Assembly (NCBI RefSeq): GCF_000182565.1
Contig: NW_015971539.1
Span: 863,219 to 927,218 of the forward strand
From: Spizellomyces punctatus DAOM BR117
Lineage: Eukaryota; Chytridiomycota; Chytridiomycetes; Spizellomycetales; Spizellomycetaceae
DNA length: 64,000 nucleotides
Reading direction: 5' to 3'
Below the pieces are notes generated by a model. It made no database searches, was not told the origin of the DNA, and saw only the letters and a list, made by a program, of their open reading frames with translations. The translations under genes were made by a program, and so were the position numbers. Position 1 is the stretch's first letter, and each line of letters begins with the position of its first letter. Shown in pieces: positions 44,645 to 55,561 of this stretch.

Positions 44645-46187
44645 TCAATCAAACGGTAACGGTCGTGCCACGCGTGCTTTGACTGCCTCTCCACCAGCAG
44701 CGGCAGCGATCGCGCTGGGTACCCGTATCCCGCAACATTCCGGAAACTCTTGGCCAAACGCATGGATATGCCCTTGCCCACAAGGATCTTCCTCCTCATC
44801 TTCCTCCGCAAGGTGGATATGCCCGGATACACCTTCAAAAGGAAGAATCGACCCAAAAAGAAAGTGCTGCATGATGGGTAATTTCCCCAGCACTTCAGCT
44901 TTGTACATTTTCATCATTCCTTCAGCGATTTTGGCCCAAGTTTTCACGCCGCTGATGTCGTCCAGCATCGGTGAATGCCAACGTAGAGAGGCAGTCTTTA
45001 CCTAGTGACAGTACAAGATATAAGCAGGACAGACCAATTATAGAATTTCCATTGCTGAGATGTCCATACCGAATTGATGAACTTAATGCAGGCGAGGTAC
45101 ATGTAGTCTTTTGAAAACTCTTCCACAACATCCTTATCATGGATGGCCTTCGGCCTGATATACTTGTGATCTAATTTCATTCATCAGGAACCGGTGCAAC
45201 TGAAATCAACAAATATGTAATCGGACCAATACCCACCAGCCAATTGAGACGCTCCAAATAAAAATGGCAAGAAATGGTAATCATCCAATCCCCAAACTCC
45301 ATGCGATCCAGCAGGCTCAAGCCAGTAAGAAAACTGTAGACCACGCATTACGTCAATATACCTGAAGTTTCGACATGTAACATCAGCAACTACACTTTGA
45401 GACTTTCCAATGACAATGGGTAACCATACCGCCAAAATACATTGATCACGAGGGGAACATAATCAGATTCCACTATTAGACCAAGTCGTTCCAAGCATAA
45501 CCTTAGAGAGGAAATGCATGTGTAAGAGCGTCCTCAGCGTTGTAACAAGAATGAGACGCTACTTACAAAAAGGCGATAAAATGGGCCTCATGTCCCGTCC
45601 CATAATCAATTCGCTTCCGGTTCCCAAAACTATGCATCAAATAAGTCGCAAGTTCAGCTGCTTCAATTCCTGGGACGATTTCTTCCACCAATGATTGCGC
45701 ATTCTAATTGCGCAAAAATAAGCCATTAGAGGGACTCAAAGAGTATGTCCAGAAGAGCAAAGCGAATCTCACCTCTGCCAACCGATCGTACCACGTCCGA
45801 AATGCAGGATTTCCAAACCTAGATTTCGAGTTGTCAACAGGCAAAATCTCCCTTGTCCAGTCATCCAAACGGTCGAGTATTGAAAGAAGGGATGTGACAA
45901 TCTATAGATCGGCATAACCAAAACAAGATTAGAGATCATGTCATGTTCACATCAACGTAGAGATGACACACCTGAGACTTTTCCGTTTCCTCCCTTAACC
46001 GCTTCCCGCGAACAGCTGCACTTAGTTTCTCGATAAATTGGACGATACCCGTGTACGTGTCACTTGTTTGGAACTTTTCCAAATCTTCTTTGGTCAGAAT
46101 GGCACGAGATGGGATGCGCGAGGTGTTGGCCGTGTCCGCACCCGTGCTATCCAGTTGTGTTAACGGTGATTTTGTTACAGTAACCAT
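44645..46187 (-). CDS. PTPA: PP2A phosphatase activator PTPA/RRD
   Basis: Several exons between 46187 and 44645. The start at 46187 opens [13 protein letters not shown] and an N-terminal unstructured part, then [143 protein letters not shown] and [20 protein letters not shown]. These are the diagnostic blocks of PTPA, an ATP-dependent prolyl isomerase-like chaperone that activates protein phosphatase 2A. The small insertion [14 protein letters not shown] near the C-terminus is acidic and not common to all members. Confidence 0.92.
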
Positions 46188-47268
46188 CTCGGTATTAGTG
46201 TAATTCAACGCGGTCTAGAGTCGTTTGCTCCTGGGACTTTGCTCTCCACGAGTGAACCAAGTCAAAGCAGGAAGCACGTGATACTGTCGCCCAAATCGTG
46301 ATCGGTTACGTAATCATAATGTATGTGGTTTGGCACGCTGTAAGGCGATCTAATTGAAGTGCCTTTCACTGCCTTCCCATCCCTAGGATGCACCGGATTT
46401 GATTGAAAGCCAGGGATCACTTCTGAACTTTTATATCAGGCTAAACAGCATCGACCAACCGTCTTCAGATCTGTTGAAAAGGCTCGCGGACGTCAACGTC
46501 CTTTTACCTATTATGAATTGAACGCAAATCAGAAGAACAGGTGGAAGGAGGCGACCAACTGAAAGGGAAGATGGTAGATGGGTAATCCAATTTCACTATA
46601 CCAATGCTAATTTAGCTTGGTATACGCATATCTTACATGCCGTAAGCAGTCGATACAGTCACAATAATGTTCCCGTTATCACACGAATGGCTTAGCGGAA
46701 TTTATGGCCCATCTCAAACAAGATGTAGAAATACCTCCGTCCATCCGTGTGTCTGCGGAACTTTCCAGCTTCGATAAAGCCACACTTTTAATTTACTGCA
46801 GTGCAGATGGGGACTTGGTAGCCCTCCAGCTTATAAATATGTATGTAGGTAGTTGATTGTAAATCTAACAGTTAAATTTAAAGTCTTTCATTGAAGACAG
46901 TGAGATTTTAAGCAAGTTCTTTCCATATTAACAACTCAACAAGTAATAATCCAAAGTAAATAAAATTAATAAGTTATCACCTTGCCGTACTGATATTACT
47001 GGCGCACATGTCGCTTCGGAGGAGGTAAGTTATTGGTCATTGTAATTAGAAGAGACTTTGTGAGCTGAAATATTGGCTTGTTCCGGCGCTGAGACGAATG
47101 GTGTAACGAATGGTCGACGCGGATTAGAATTGTTGTTTTTTTCTCCCGTTTAACAGATTACTGCTCCCCTAGCTCCACCACATGCTGCTACCGAGAAGTA
47201 AATACAGGAGCAGCCACCAAAACTGACTCGGGGCTGATAAATTATCGTTGATTTCAATTCAAGTGAGT
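46188..47268. other. Gene-poor region with a small ankyrin-like frame
   Basis: About 1.1 kb between the PTPA start (-) and the TRA2 stop (-). Mostly AT-rich (especially 46860-46980). One short plus-strand frame at 46704-46856 is listed separately. No tRNA-like clover pattern or transposon end was recognised. Confidence 0.5.
46704..46856 (+). pseudogene. Small ankyrin-like open frame or exon remnant
   Basis: An ATG-started frame of 50 residues with natural composition. It reads MAHLKQDVEIPPSIRVSAEL, then a helix pair LLIYCSADGDLVALQLI like half of an ankyrin repeat. A good donor (GTATGT) lies at 46848, so it may be a first exon whose later exons are lost or outside recognition. The DNA after it is AT-rich with no match. 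I treat it as a gene remnant, but a genuine very small gene is possible. Confidence 0.3.
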
Positions 47269-48301
47269 TTATCGCCTCCTCCTGTCATAGTCACGGTCAC
47301 GGTCACGGTCGCGGCGGTCCCGATCATCATACCGGTCCCTCCGATCATCCCGAGACCCGCGGTCCCTGCGATCGTCATAACGGTCTCGCGGAGCATACCG
47401 ATCGTGCCGGTCGCGACGATCATAAGAATCTCGGTCACGACGGTCCCTGTCTGTTACAGATCCTATTTGAGCGACATCAACAAAAACCGGGATACACACG
47501 AGAGATGGTGGAAGCGTACCTTCACGCTTGGGTGGGCCATAGTAGCGGCCCGGCGTGGGAGTTCGAGCACGACTCCTTTTGGCCTGATAAAAAAAAATGG
47601 TAAGGGCTTCGCTTCGTGCTCTGACAGCAGGCGGGTCGAGCCCTCACTTACCCTTTCGACGGTTACGATTCTTCCGTCAACATCCAGCTTACCACTCTCT
47701 TCTACAGCTCTGTCTGCATCTTCCAACCTGACAAATGACACAAAGGCAAACCCGCGCGAGTCACGAGTGTGTGGATCGTACCTGAGTCCACAAAGACGGT
47801 TAGTATTTGGCTGCCCACTGCAGATTAAATACGACCATACATTATCTGGCATCGTTCAATCTTTACAACCAAAGACGAAGGCTTCTCAGAACTGGGGAGA
47901 CGTGTATCGTTTCATTGCTGAAAGGTGGCACGGGCTCGTACCTCTCCAAATTTGCCAAAGGCCCTTTCAAGGTCGGTTTCGCGTGTCCTTTGACCAAGTC
48001 CAGTTACAAACAAATTGTTTCCAGGATTGCGGCTTGCTTCAGCCCTACGGTATCGAGAGCGAAAGAAGGTGCAAATCAGTTAGGAGTGGGAGAGTGTGGC
48101 AAAACTGCAATTCGCGGGAGCTTACGAGTCAGGGCGACCCCTATCGCTGCCCCCCCGACGAACGGGAGAAGCAGATGACCTGTCTCTTGGCCTACGATCC
48201 GGAGAAGGAGAGCGAGAGCGAGGCGGCTCGCCGCGGGTGTCAATGCGAATATCACCGTCACCGTCAATGCTCACTGACGTAGGATACGCAAACGTCGGCA
48301 T
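47269..48301 (-). CDS. TRA2-type SR splicing factor
   Basis: Six exons (48301-48126, 48044-47942, 47860-47841, 47781-47652, 47583-47520, 47462-47269) give 228 residues. A short RS/SP-rich N-terminus (RSRSPSPDRRPRDRSS) is followed by a single RRM: NPGNNLFVTGLGQRTRE, LERAFGKFGE, IERCQIMYDPHTRDSRGFAF, VSFVRLEDADRAVEE. Directly after it comes ARTPTPGRYYGPP, the linker typical of transformer-2 proteins, and a C-terminal RD/YD-rich domain (RDRRDRDSYDRRDRHDRY). TRA2 binds GA-rich exonic enhancers and recruits the spliceosome. Exon 3 is only 20 nt. A frame continuous with the start is open upstream to about 48320, and an additional 5' exon near 48364-48482 is possible. Confidence 0.88.
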
Positions 48302-49085
48302 CAGAATCAAATTCTCCAAGTCGGCTGCAATTAAAAGTTCCAGAACAGTTCCTTGGTGGGCTTACTTTTGTGAGGGGAACTGCTCAGTTGAAGCTGGTTT
48401 TTATAGTATTCACGCAATTGATGATTGCGTCGCGGATGGCCCGAGATCGTGCGGTGTCGAGGTTGCCCACCTGCCGGATCCTGGAAGGTTAATTGGCATA
48501 CGCCACATTGTGGCTCTACTGTGGCTTAAATGAGATTTTGGCCCCATCGTTCCCGACAAAAGGACAATCTGTCACCCAATTCCATACATCCAAGTTACCC
48601 TTGGCCCCTTCAACGCGGGGGGGATAACACATGCGATACCACACACCCCCCCAGGCCATATTTCGAAGATGACAACGGCATCTTTCCAGAATTTCTTTTT
48701 AGATTAGCAAGCAGGGCAACCTTATGGTCCACAATGAAAGGCTCTTAGTTTTGTTTGGTCACATGTAAAGCGTGGGCTCCGAGGATCAACGCAGGTCAAT
48801 CAAGTGTACAGGATACCTACTTCAAGTACTTTGAGCCCACAAGGGCCTATTATTTTTGAACACGCGCAGACCCTTACTGCTAGTATCATGAAATGAATGG
48901 TTAATGACTTTTGCTCAGAATAAACATGAACAATACTCAGTTATGGCGTGGCTGTGAACGAATTTACGAGAAACCCAGTAAAAGACGCAAGAGCAACTCG
49001 CAGTATCAGACCCATCCATAAAAAGGGTGTAACCGCCATTCCTCCCCCCACTAGTTTTTGCATTACATAGCATTACTTTATCAAC
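48302..49085. other. Intergenic region, candidate extra exon
   Basis: About 780 bases between the TRA2 start (-) and a small plus-strand gene. On the minus strand 48482-48369 an AG-bounded frame (DPAGGQPRHRTISG ...) ends at a GTAAG that would join TRA2 in phase with a 41-nt intron; the complementary strand is equally open, so this is weak. The C/G run near 48617-48655 is low complexity. Confidence 0.35.
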
Positions 49086-49352
49086 ATGTCCACTGATGTT
49101 CAAACTATTCCCCTGGAGCCTACTCCTGCAGAAAAACAAATCAACAATGTTGATCAACGCATTTTAACCCATGCGGTATGTATGCTTGTATCATCGTTTG
49201 CTGTACCTTCTATAGCCAATTCCCCTTTTTCATTCAATTAGACGGAACAACTGAACCAACTTGTGAAAGCGTATCTCGAGGCGTATCCTGCGGATGCGAA
49301 CGATGTCGCAACTTCACCAGATCCATTAAAGTCACAATGTTATTTTTTGTAA
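49086..49352 (+). CDS. Small unknown helical protein
   Basis: Two exons (49086-49175, 49242-49352) with GTATG/TTAG borders give 66 residues. The sequence starts MSTDVQTIPLEPTPAEKQ and contains amphipathic helices (INNVDQRILTHATEQLNQL, VKAYLEAYPADAND). I do not recognise it. The composition looks coding, and the intron is in phase. It could be a small subunit or part of a larger gene; no domain can be named. Spacing is 246 bases from the stop of the next gene, which is on the other strand. Confidence 0.45.
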
Positions 49353-49598
49353 TCACCAAGAAATCGCCCATGGGAATGTTGTTGGAAGGAGATAGACACG
49401 ACATGATGGAGTGCTTGAACTATCATTTATTAAAGTGGTGTGTGTGTAGTTTGTAGTTTGTGTTTGTGTAGTAGTGTATAATAGTAATATATCCAAAATT
49501 TATTTTGAATGTGTTTGTGGATTGGCTGATGATGTCGTCCACAACAGGAATACCTATTCTACGTTGCAATACAAAGGGCATGTACATACAGTCAACTA

Positions 49599-50541
49599 TC
49601 AATAGCCTCCTCGTCGTCGTCCTCCTTGCTTTACCCTGCCACCCGCAACAGATCTATCGCCAGCAATATTCGCAATTGCCGTTTCGGCGCCCTCCCGGAA
49701 CGCAGACGGCGCAAGTGGTACGATATGTCGGATAGCATCCGTAATATCTCGTGGTTTCTGTTTTGGCTTGACAGGTGGATTGGGGACAATATCTTCGCAA
49801 CGGAGTGGATCAAAGGTATTGTTTTTAAAATACAGCTTTGTTGCTCGCGCGCCGGTTTTATACTGTAAGCTGCAAAAGTTACCATTTAATGGACATTGAC
49901 TCTGTCGATGTCATGCCTACCATAGCTCTCGCATCCTCAGCAGCCAAAATCGTGCCTTCGGGAGAATTCAGATAGTGTAACGTGATAGGATTGTATCCTG
50001 AACTATCGACAGACTTCTCATATAGCACACTGATGATTCTTCAGTATTGCGCCGATAACCCACCTGTTTTTGCCAACTCTCGTTGTTGCACGCTTTTGTT
50101 CTCTCAATGTTTCTATTCTCTCAGTCTCAGCAGCCATGCGATCCCATCGTGCAGTTTCAAGGTCAGATAGCCAATTGCTGTTCAATTTGAAGCAGTCAGT
50201 CAGTGCAAAGATCCGCAGCAACGTCCGACGGCTCCTACCGCTTCACTTGTATCCTCCGTGCCTTCTTCTCTTCGCTGTCCTTCTGTCTCAGTTTTTCGGC
50301 TGTGGCTACATCCGTCTCGTAGCGATGTTTGTCTAACAGCCGAGCGAAATCATATTAGCATGAAGTATGACGTGAGGAGTCTTTCAAGCTGGCAAATCAC
50401 ACCATCCATAACTCCTCCAAATTTGAAGACGAGATCGCTCGTATTTCGAGAGTTGTTCCCGATTCGTCGTACTCGACCACATGGCTCAGGCGCCAGTACT
50501 GTCGGATTTAACTTGATGTATGATTCTTCTTGTAACGACAT
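49599..50541 (-). CDS. Coiled protein with YNPIT motif, probably flagellum-associated
   Basis: Five exons (50541-50403, 50332-50239, 50177-50064, 50002-49921, 49862-49599) give 230 residues. The first part is polar, then come long charged helices: YETDVATAEKLRQKDSEEKK, then a helix with SDLETARWDRMAAETERI and LREQKRATTRVG. A motif NSSGYNPITLHYLNSPEGTI follows, and a basic end finishing GGRRRGGY. The SS.YNPIT..Y element with preceding coiled helices resembles short proteins linked to cilia and flagella; I recall the motif but not a named family, so function is inferred. The last acceptor of exon 4 (after CGATAG) is the one that keeps frame. Confidence 0.6.
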
Positions 50542-51083
50542 TGTATGTGACAGCGGTCACTAGGAGCAGCGCTAATGACTGGTTTACAAACCAAGGATTC
50601 CATATAGACTGCCATTCGCTTGTCAGAAATCCTCCGGCATTTGGTAACCCCCTTGATAGGCTGCAAGAATTACATGTAAGGGGAATATCCTTGATCCAAG
50701 GATCAGTCGTCGGAGAGCAACTTGCTCCTTATGTAATCACGCCCTTTCCGTTGCAGTGGACCATCCTGTATTTTTCTGTGGACAATTTGTGGTATTTCTT
50801 TGAAATTAACTTTTTGGCATCGATTCCATTAACTTTCCACTCTCAAGCCCAGAGGCATTATTCACAAACGTATTGGTCTTTACAGCGTGTACAGCAATGC
50901 GTCGTCTAGAAAGGATGCACAATTGGCCATCAAACCCAACAGCGACGTAGGATGGTAGCGCTTACCAAACTTGCGCGAAAACGCGTCCCACGTATGCGCA
51001 GCACTACACGATATCCAGGTCAGAATCACTTTGAGAAAATCCATTTGGAAACTACAGACAGTTGGAATTCTCAAATTTCAAGC
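50542..51083. promoter_or_regulatory. Divergent intergenic region
   Basis: About 540 bases between the YNPIT gene (-) and the flavin-protein gene (+). Open frames on both strands here overlap each other and have no recognisable product. Presumed promoters. Confidence 0.4.
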
Positions 51084-51863
51084 ATGCTTTCCCATCTAGT
51101 TCCTGATCGAGACCAAGGAGAATGTCCACGCAACAAACGACGGAGGCCACCGCAGTCGGCGGGGCTGGTGCCATCGTGGCTGGAGAGCTTGAAGAACAGC
51201 TTGGGGAAAAATTTTGACAAACATGCTGGTACGTTCGTTTTAACGGTTCCCAAAGCATCTTAATATATTGGAAGCACCATCCTTATTCATTATGGGTTGG
51301 CAGCGAGAGTTCAGCTGTCGACACTGTCCACCCAGACCCGTCCACAAACCCGTACCACCAGGTTTCGCGGGTTCTTCAACACCCCCTGTGCAGCCTCCCG
51401 ACTTCCAGCAGCAATCACGGTCAAATTATCCTCCCTCCTTCTCTTGAAATATGACCTGAGATCAGACAGCCTGGTCATGGGCTCTGAAGCCGAACTCTTG
51501 TTTTCTCTGCCGAAAACCAACGAAGAATATCGTTTGAGCGGAACATTATATTGCATTGCTCCACCCAACGCGACAGTATCCCAGTTGCCTTCTTGGGCTC
51601 GTGGCATTATGACAAATCCATGCATGTGGGACGCAGAACGACGGCGAGTGTGGATGAGCTTGAGTCCAAAGGAACAGAAGGAGTACGGAAGCGAAGAGCA
51701 TTTCGGGATTTTATTATTAGACGTGGATTCTGTAGATCATTTGGTGTTGGAAGAATGGAATGAGGTGGTGGCCAAGGAGCGGACGCTCTTCAAGGTGGTT
51801 GTGCCCAAGCGGACTTGGGGTAGGATTACGGGGGTTGACTGGGAGGTTGAAATTGTAAAATAA
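51084..51863 (+). CDS. Alr4036-type pyridoxamine-phosphate-oxidase-like flavin protein
   Basis: Two exons (51084-51228, 51304-51863) give 234 residues. After a short N-terminal part with PSWLESLKNSLGKNF comes the split-barrel FMN domain: ARVQLSTLSTQTRPQTRTTR, FRGFF, YDLRSDSLV, AELLFSLPKTNEEYRLSGTLY, then WMSLSPKEQKEYGSEEHFGI, LLLDVDSVDHLVLEEWN and a closing strand VEIVK. This pattern is that of the Alr4036-type domain found in many fungi and cyanobacteria. Members bind FMN; the substrate is generally unknown, and true PNPO activity should not be assumed. The intron is 75 nt. The start is the first ATG giving a plausible N-terminus, not proven. Confidence 0.82.
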
Positions 51864-51926
51864 TTCTCTGCGTATATAACAAGATAGAGACTGTGTATAA
51901 TCATGCAAGTCATTTAAAATCAGAAT

Positions 51927-52495
51927 TCATCCCGAATCCCCGTCCTCATCATCCTCGTCAATTTCCATTTCACGAAACAAGAAGCTGCGATACAGGCTAT
52001 TATTACGGGGACTCGGAGCAGGAGACCCTTCCCCATTATCAGATTTGTCAGGACGATTAGAGGCCAGAAGGTGGTTAGGAATATTTCCGGTCATCAGATG
52101 CATGAACCGTATTCGGGTTCGAAACGGTGGCTGTGAGGAAAAACCCTCGGTTACACGCCACTGAGGAGACATTCCAAAACCAGTTCATGGTTGAAGTTAC
52201 AGACCTCAAATCGTGCCATGGCATGCATAATAGCGGTCCACTCCGTCTGGCACACTCCTGCAAGCGTGTTCTTCAACTCCCTCTCTTCGCTGTCTGTATC
52301 ATCAGTCCACTGTTCCAAGGTGCTTACAAAGTTTGGCTTTGTGGCTGCTGCAAGGGACGAGGACGAGAACGGCGGTTCAAGAGCGAAAGTGGTGATGGAA
52401 TGAACAGAAGGTGTGTATTGAGTTCGGACGGATGCAGAGCGGGTGTGGGCAGAAGGAGCGCTCTCTCGTGGGGAAGGTACTGGTGGGAAAGGCAT
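51927..52495 (-). CDS. Uncharacterised protein with acidic tail
   Basis: A minus-strand gene of which two segments are clear. The first runs from about 52495 (MPFPPVPSPRESAPSAHTRS) through a Ser/Pro-rich part to QWTDDTDSEERELKNTLAGV and WTAIMHAMARFEVCNFNHE. The second, after an acceptor near 52135, reads PPFRTRIRFMHLMTGNIPNH and ends with an acidic tail EMEIDEDDEDGDSG. The intron between them is short and its donor is uncertain (several GT choices 29-48 nt upstream), and further 5' exons up to about 52670 are possible. No domain was recognised. Confidence is for the presence of a gene, not for its exact structure. Confidence 0.45.
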
Positions 52496-52779
52496 GGGAG
52501 GGCAATGATTCGTGACTGGCCTTGGGCAAAGGCAGACTGGAAATCCAAAGCTTGAATTTCAACAGTTGGGAATTGCGCGTTCCTGTGCACGTGGACAGAC
52601 AGGTCACAGCAATGCAAATGTACTTCACGCCAGATGGGTGGGCTACTAGGATACTGCATGCACACATATGAAAGAAAGAGACAAAATAGAGGGTATTTTA
52701 CATTGGATTGTCAAAGGATACGAACCATATTGACAACCAAAGGCCATATATATGACAACAGTATCACCCGTACGCAGAC

Positions 52780-53967
52780 CTACTGTGCCTGGACTCCAAC
52801 AAAGCTTGCGATAATGTCGCTTTGCGAGACCACCCCGATTGGTCTCAGGTCCTCCAACGTTTCAACGACCCAGACCCTGTGAATGTGATTCCCGACGAGA
52901 AAGCCTATGATATCACGGAGTGTGTGATCCGGCGTACAGACAACAGGTGTCTTAATTTGACCAGTCGAAGATTTGCTCTGCACAAGGTACGCGTGATTAG
53001 GGTGGACCAAGTGTCGCGATCTGAAATGCAGAGCCCACCTTCAAATATTCCAACACGGGCTTTTCCAACTCGGTCAATCCGATTCTTGTAATGCCCCTCA
53101 AATCACTCGCACTTAGGTTCGCCACAATCAGTCCGTTATCATTGACTACTGGCAATGCTGCCACCTTCTTCTCCCTCAGGATAGCAAAACCTTGAATGGC
53201 GGTATCCCTGTCACGCATGGTCACCACGTGCTTTTGGGCAGTCAAAGGCTTCAACAAGGACACTTTGATGGGAAGGTCCAGATCAATGGAGGGTGTAACG
53301 GATTCGGGATGTGCATGAACATGACGGATGATATCTGACTGGGTCAAGAGGTAGGGATTCTGTTGCAAGAAAACATTAGCTAAACCATGCATGCCTTCGC
53401 GAATGCACGCTTAGAGGGCTTACCTTCGCACCCATAGCGTCCGTGATGAGTGCACGATGAATTCCACGAGCAAATGCGACCATGGTCTGACCAGTAAGGT
53501 AAATTTATTGGACATTGGCGTCAGGAACGAGTCAGTGACACTTGCCGCTTCAAGGGTATCCCTAAAGTCTCGCTCCCATATCCTGTAACTCTCTTCCTCT
53601 TCGTCCCCCAATCCCAACGTCTCTACATTCTCAATGGTTTCCTTTTCCAAGTCAACTTTGTCTAAGCCGTCCACTCCACCAGTTTTGAGTATATACCCGA
53701 CAATGTCGGACACGCTAACCACAGCCGCAATAGGCGAGATGCCGGATCGGCCTTTGATAGGAACTATGATGCTGTCACGCTGCTTCATAAATTCTAAGCA
53801 CCGAGCAATGCTTCAAGCCCAGCAAATGTTAGCAGTTTGCTTTTTGCCTAGTCGTGATGACTTTGACGATACCTCGCGTCGGGTGGGACCGTCGTCACCG
53901 GGGGTTTCTTGGTTTCGAGGTGCAGGTCATCGAAGGTGAGGTTTGCAAGGGGACAAAGGGATGGCAT
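52780..53967 (-). CDS. AMPK-gamma-like tandem CBS-domain protein
   Basis: At least four exons between 53967 and 52780. CBS units are visible: PPVTTVPPDAS.IARCLEF with RDSIIVPIKG and VVSVSDIVGYIL; a segment FLQQNPYLLTQSDIIRHVHA; KHVVTMRDRDTAIQGFAILRE with VAALPVVNDNGLIVANLSAS; and KTPVVCTPDHTLRDIIGFLV with HRVWVVETLEDLRPIGVVSQ. The NLSASDLRGI and HRVWVV motifs are those of the gamma subunit (Snf4) and related nucleotide-sensing proteins. Four CBS repeats form two Bateman modules that bind AMP/ATP. An acidic linker with ETLGLGDEEEESYRIW is inserted after the first repeat. Whether it is the true Snf4 subunit or a paralogue without kinase partner cannot be settled here. Confidence 0.78.
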
Positions 53968-54164
53968 CTTACGACGATGTTATATTTGAGAGGGTAAACC
54001 GGCAGTGTCAAGATGGTATTTCTTGGAGGATGAATGTTATCTAGGTGCTCTGCGCCAGGTGGCTTAGAAGCTGCTGATTCCAAACAGCGGCGTGTTTGGC
54101 CAGCGCGGCTGACGTGGAGAAGGGAACTAGAATTCGCTCAGACCATAATATAAACCAGCTGAAG

Positions 54165-54739
54165 ATGTCGGGAAGAGCAACAAAAACGGATATAGACAAG
54201 GTAGGCAAACCACGGGCATTGCTTTTGATAGGTGCGGAGATTTACTGTACTCATAGGTGTGGCAAACCTTCGACTACAACAACAATGGCATTCTGTCCTT
54301 GGCCGAGATAGACCGAGCTGTGATAGAATTGCTCCCCCAGTATGCCAAAGATAAGCCAGCCATCTTGCGGGCATACAAGGCCGCGGATGCCAGCAAGGAC
54401 GGTTTCATTGACCGCAAAGAATTTGAGAGACTGGTAGACTTTTTGGGGTACTATGATGACCTGTTCAAAAAGTTCTCCAAGATGGACACGGATGGAGATA
54501 GGAGAGTGTCGTTTGATGAATTCAAGAAGGGGTGGTCTGATGCTGGATTCAGTGTAAACGAGGGAGATGTAAGGAAGACTTTTGACGCCATTGACAAGAA
54601 TAAGGGTGGTTACATCCTCTTCGAAGAGGTATGCAAGGCTTCCTTTGCTACTATCATTATTGCTTGATGCTAATGTATGTGACCTGCTTTCTAGTTTTGC
54701 GGAGCGCTGGCGAAGAAGAAGGTGTCAAGTAAACATTAG
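54165..54739 (+). CDS. Four-EF-hand calcium-binding protein, calflagin-like
   Basis: Three exons (54165-54200, 54257-54628, 54695-54739) give 150 residues made of four EF-hands. The loops are DYNNNGILSLAE, DASKDGFIDRKE, DTDGDRRVSFDE and DKNKGGYILFEE. Loops 1 and 2 are canonical; loop 3 has Arg where Gly is usual (position 6), and loop 4 has Gly at position 5 and lacks an acidic residue there. The linker YYDDLFKKFSKM between 2 and 3, and overall size, resemble flagellar calcium-binding proteins of the calflagin/Tb17 type. A role at the zoospore flagellum is inferred. No myristoylation glycine after the start Met (MSGR), so membrane attachment of that kind is not obvious. Confidence 0.85.
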
Positions 54740-54824
54740 ACTTAGAGGTTAGATAACGCATTGGGGAAACGTAGTTGACGCGTTTTTGTACTTGGTCAAA
54801 CTCTACTGTCGCGCAATACAAATC

Positions 54825-55419
54825 ATGACAGATCTGCAGCGGCCTGGAACTTCAGAACCCCCAAACCGCACAAACCCACTTTCATCCGCACAAAGCACAC
54901 GCAATGCTGCGCAAAAACCTAGTCCAAAGCAATATCTGGCTCCGCTCCCCAACTCCACTTCACCTTCTTCCTCCCCGGATCGCCGCACACCCCAACCTCC
55001 CCCAACAAAGCTCGCACAAACAATAAGCAATTTGACAGAACGCACTCGGGCAGCTCGTGAATCACTGGAAAAGATGACGCAACTAACTGCCCAACTTCGG
55101 GAACAATGCAACTTGCAAGATGCCGAATGCGCCGCGTTGGAAACCGAAAAAACCAGGGCAAAGGAGGAGTTGGAAGGGATGATCAAGCGAGTGGAGGAAC
55201 TCGTAAAAGAAAAAGTGAAGGTTGAGCATCGGTTGGAGGAACTGAGAGGAGAGAATGATAGATTGGAGAGTTTCTTGGCTGTATGTTCTGCAAATTCAAT
55301 CCTCACCAGAGTAACATAAATTCACACGGTATCTTTTGTTACAGGAGAGTGAGACGGTCGCTAAATCCACTGCAACCTTTCTGAAACCAAAAACATCGCA
55401 CCAAAAGCAACTGTCCTAA
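54825..55419 (+). CDS. Coiled-coil protein of unknown function
   Basis: Two exons (54825-55280, 55345-55419) give 176 residues. The N-terminal ~70 residues are Pro/Ser/Thr-rich (PLPNSTSPSSSPDRRTPQPP) and the rest is one heptad-like coiled coil: LTERTRAARESLEKMTQL, LREQCNLQDAECAALETEK, and EELVKEKVKVEHRLEELRGE. A short second exon ends TFLKPKTSHQKQLS. No family recognised. It starts 86 bases after the EF-hand stop on the same strand. The complementary frame (54803-55306) is also open because of the Glu/Lys-rich helix and is not a gene. Confidence 0.65.
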
Positions 55420-55561
55420 TCATCCTTACGATCCATCCTAGCCTGATTCTATGTACGGCTAGCACCATCTGGACACACTGTCCATTGTTTGTGTCGAAAT
55501 AGCCTCAATGACTGCAAACTCTTCAGTCCCGTGGCCGAAAGGCATCTCCAACAAACAGAGT

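Noticed and set aside
47248..48282. Plus-strand frame of 344 residues
   Set aside because: It runs opposite to the TRA2 exons and its introns; composition is unnatural (Val/Ile/Pro runs from the reversed RD repeat).
48096..48533. Plus-strand frame of 145 residues
   Set aside because: Its first half is antisense to TRA2; the rest is equally open on the other strand and shows no domain.
54803..55306. Minus-strand frame of 167 residues rich in Ser
   Set aside because: It is complementary to the coiled-coil frame; the Glu/Lys-rich helix on the plus strand has the natural composition and an in-phase second exon.
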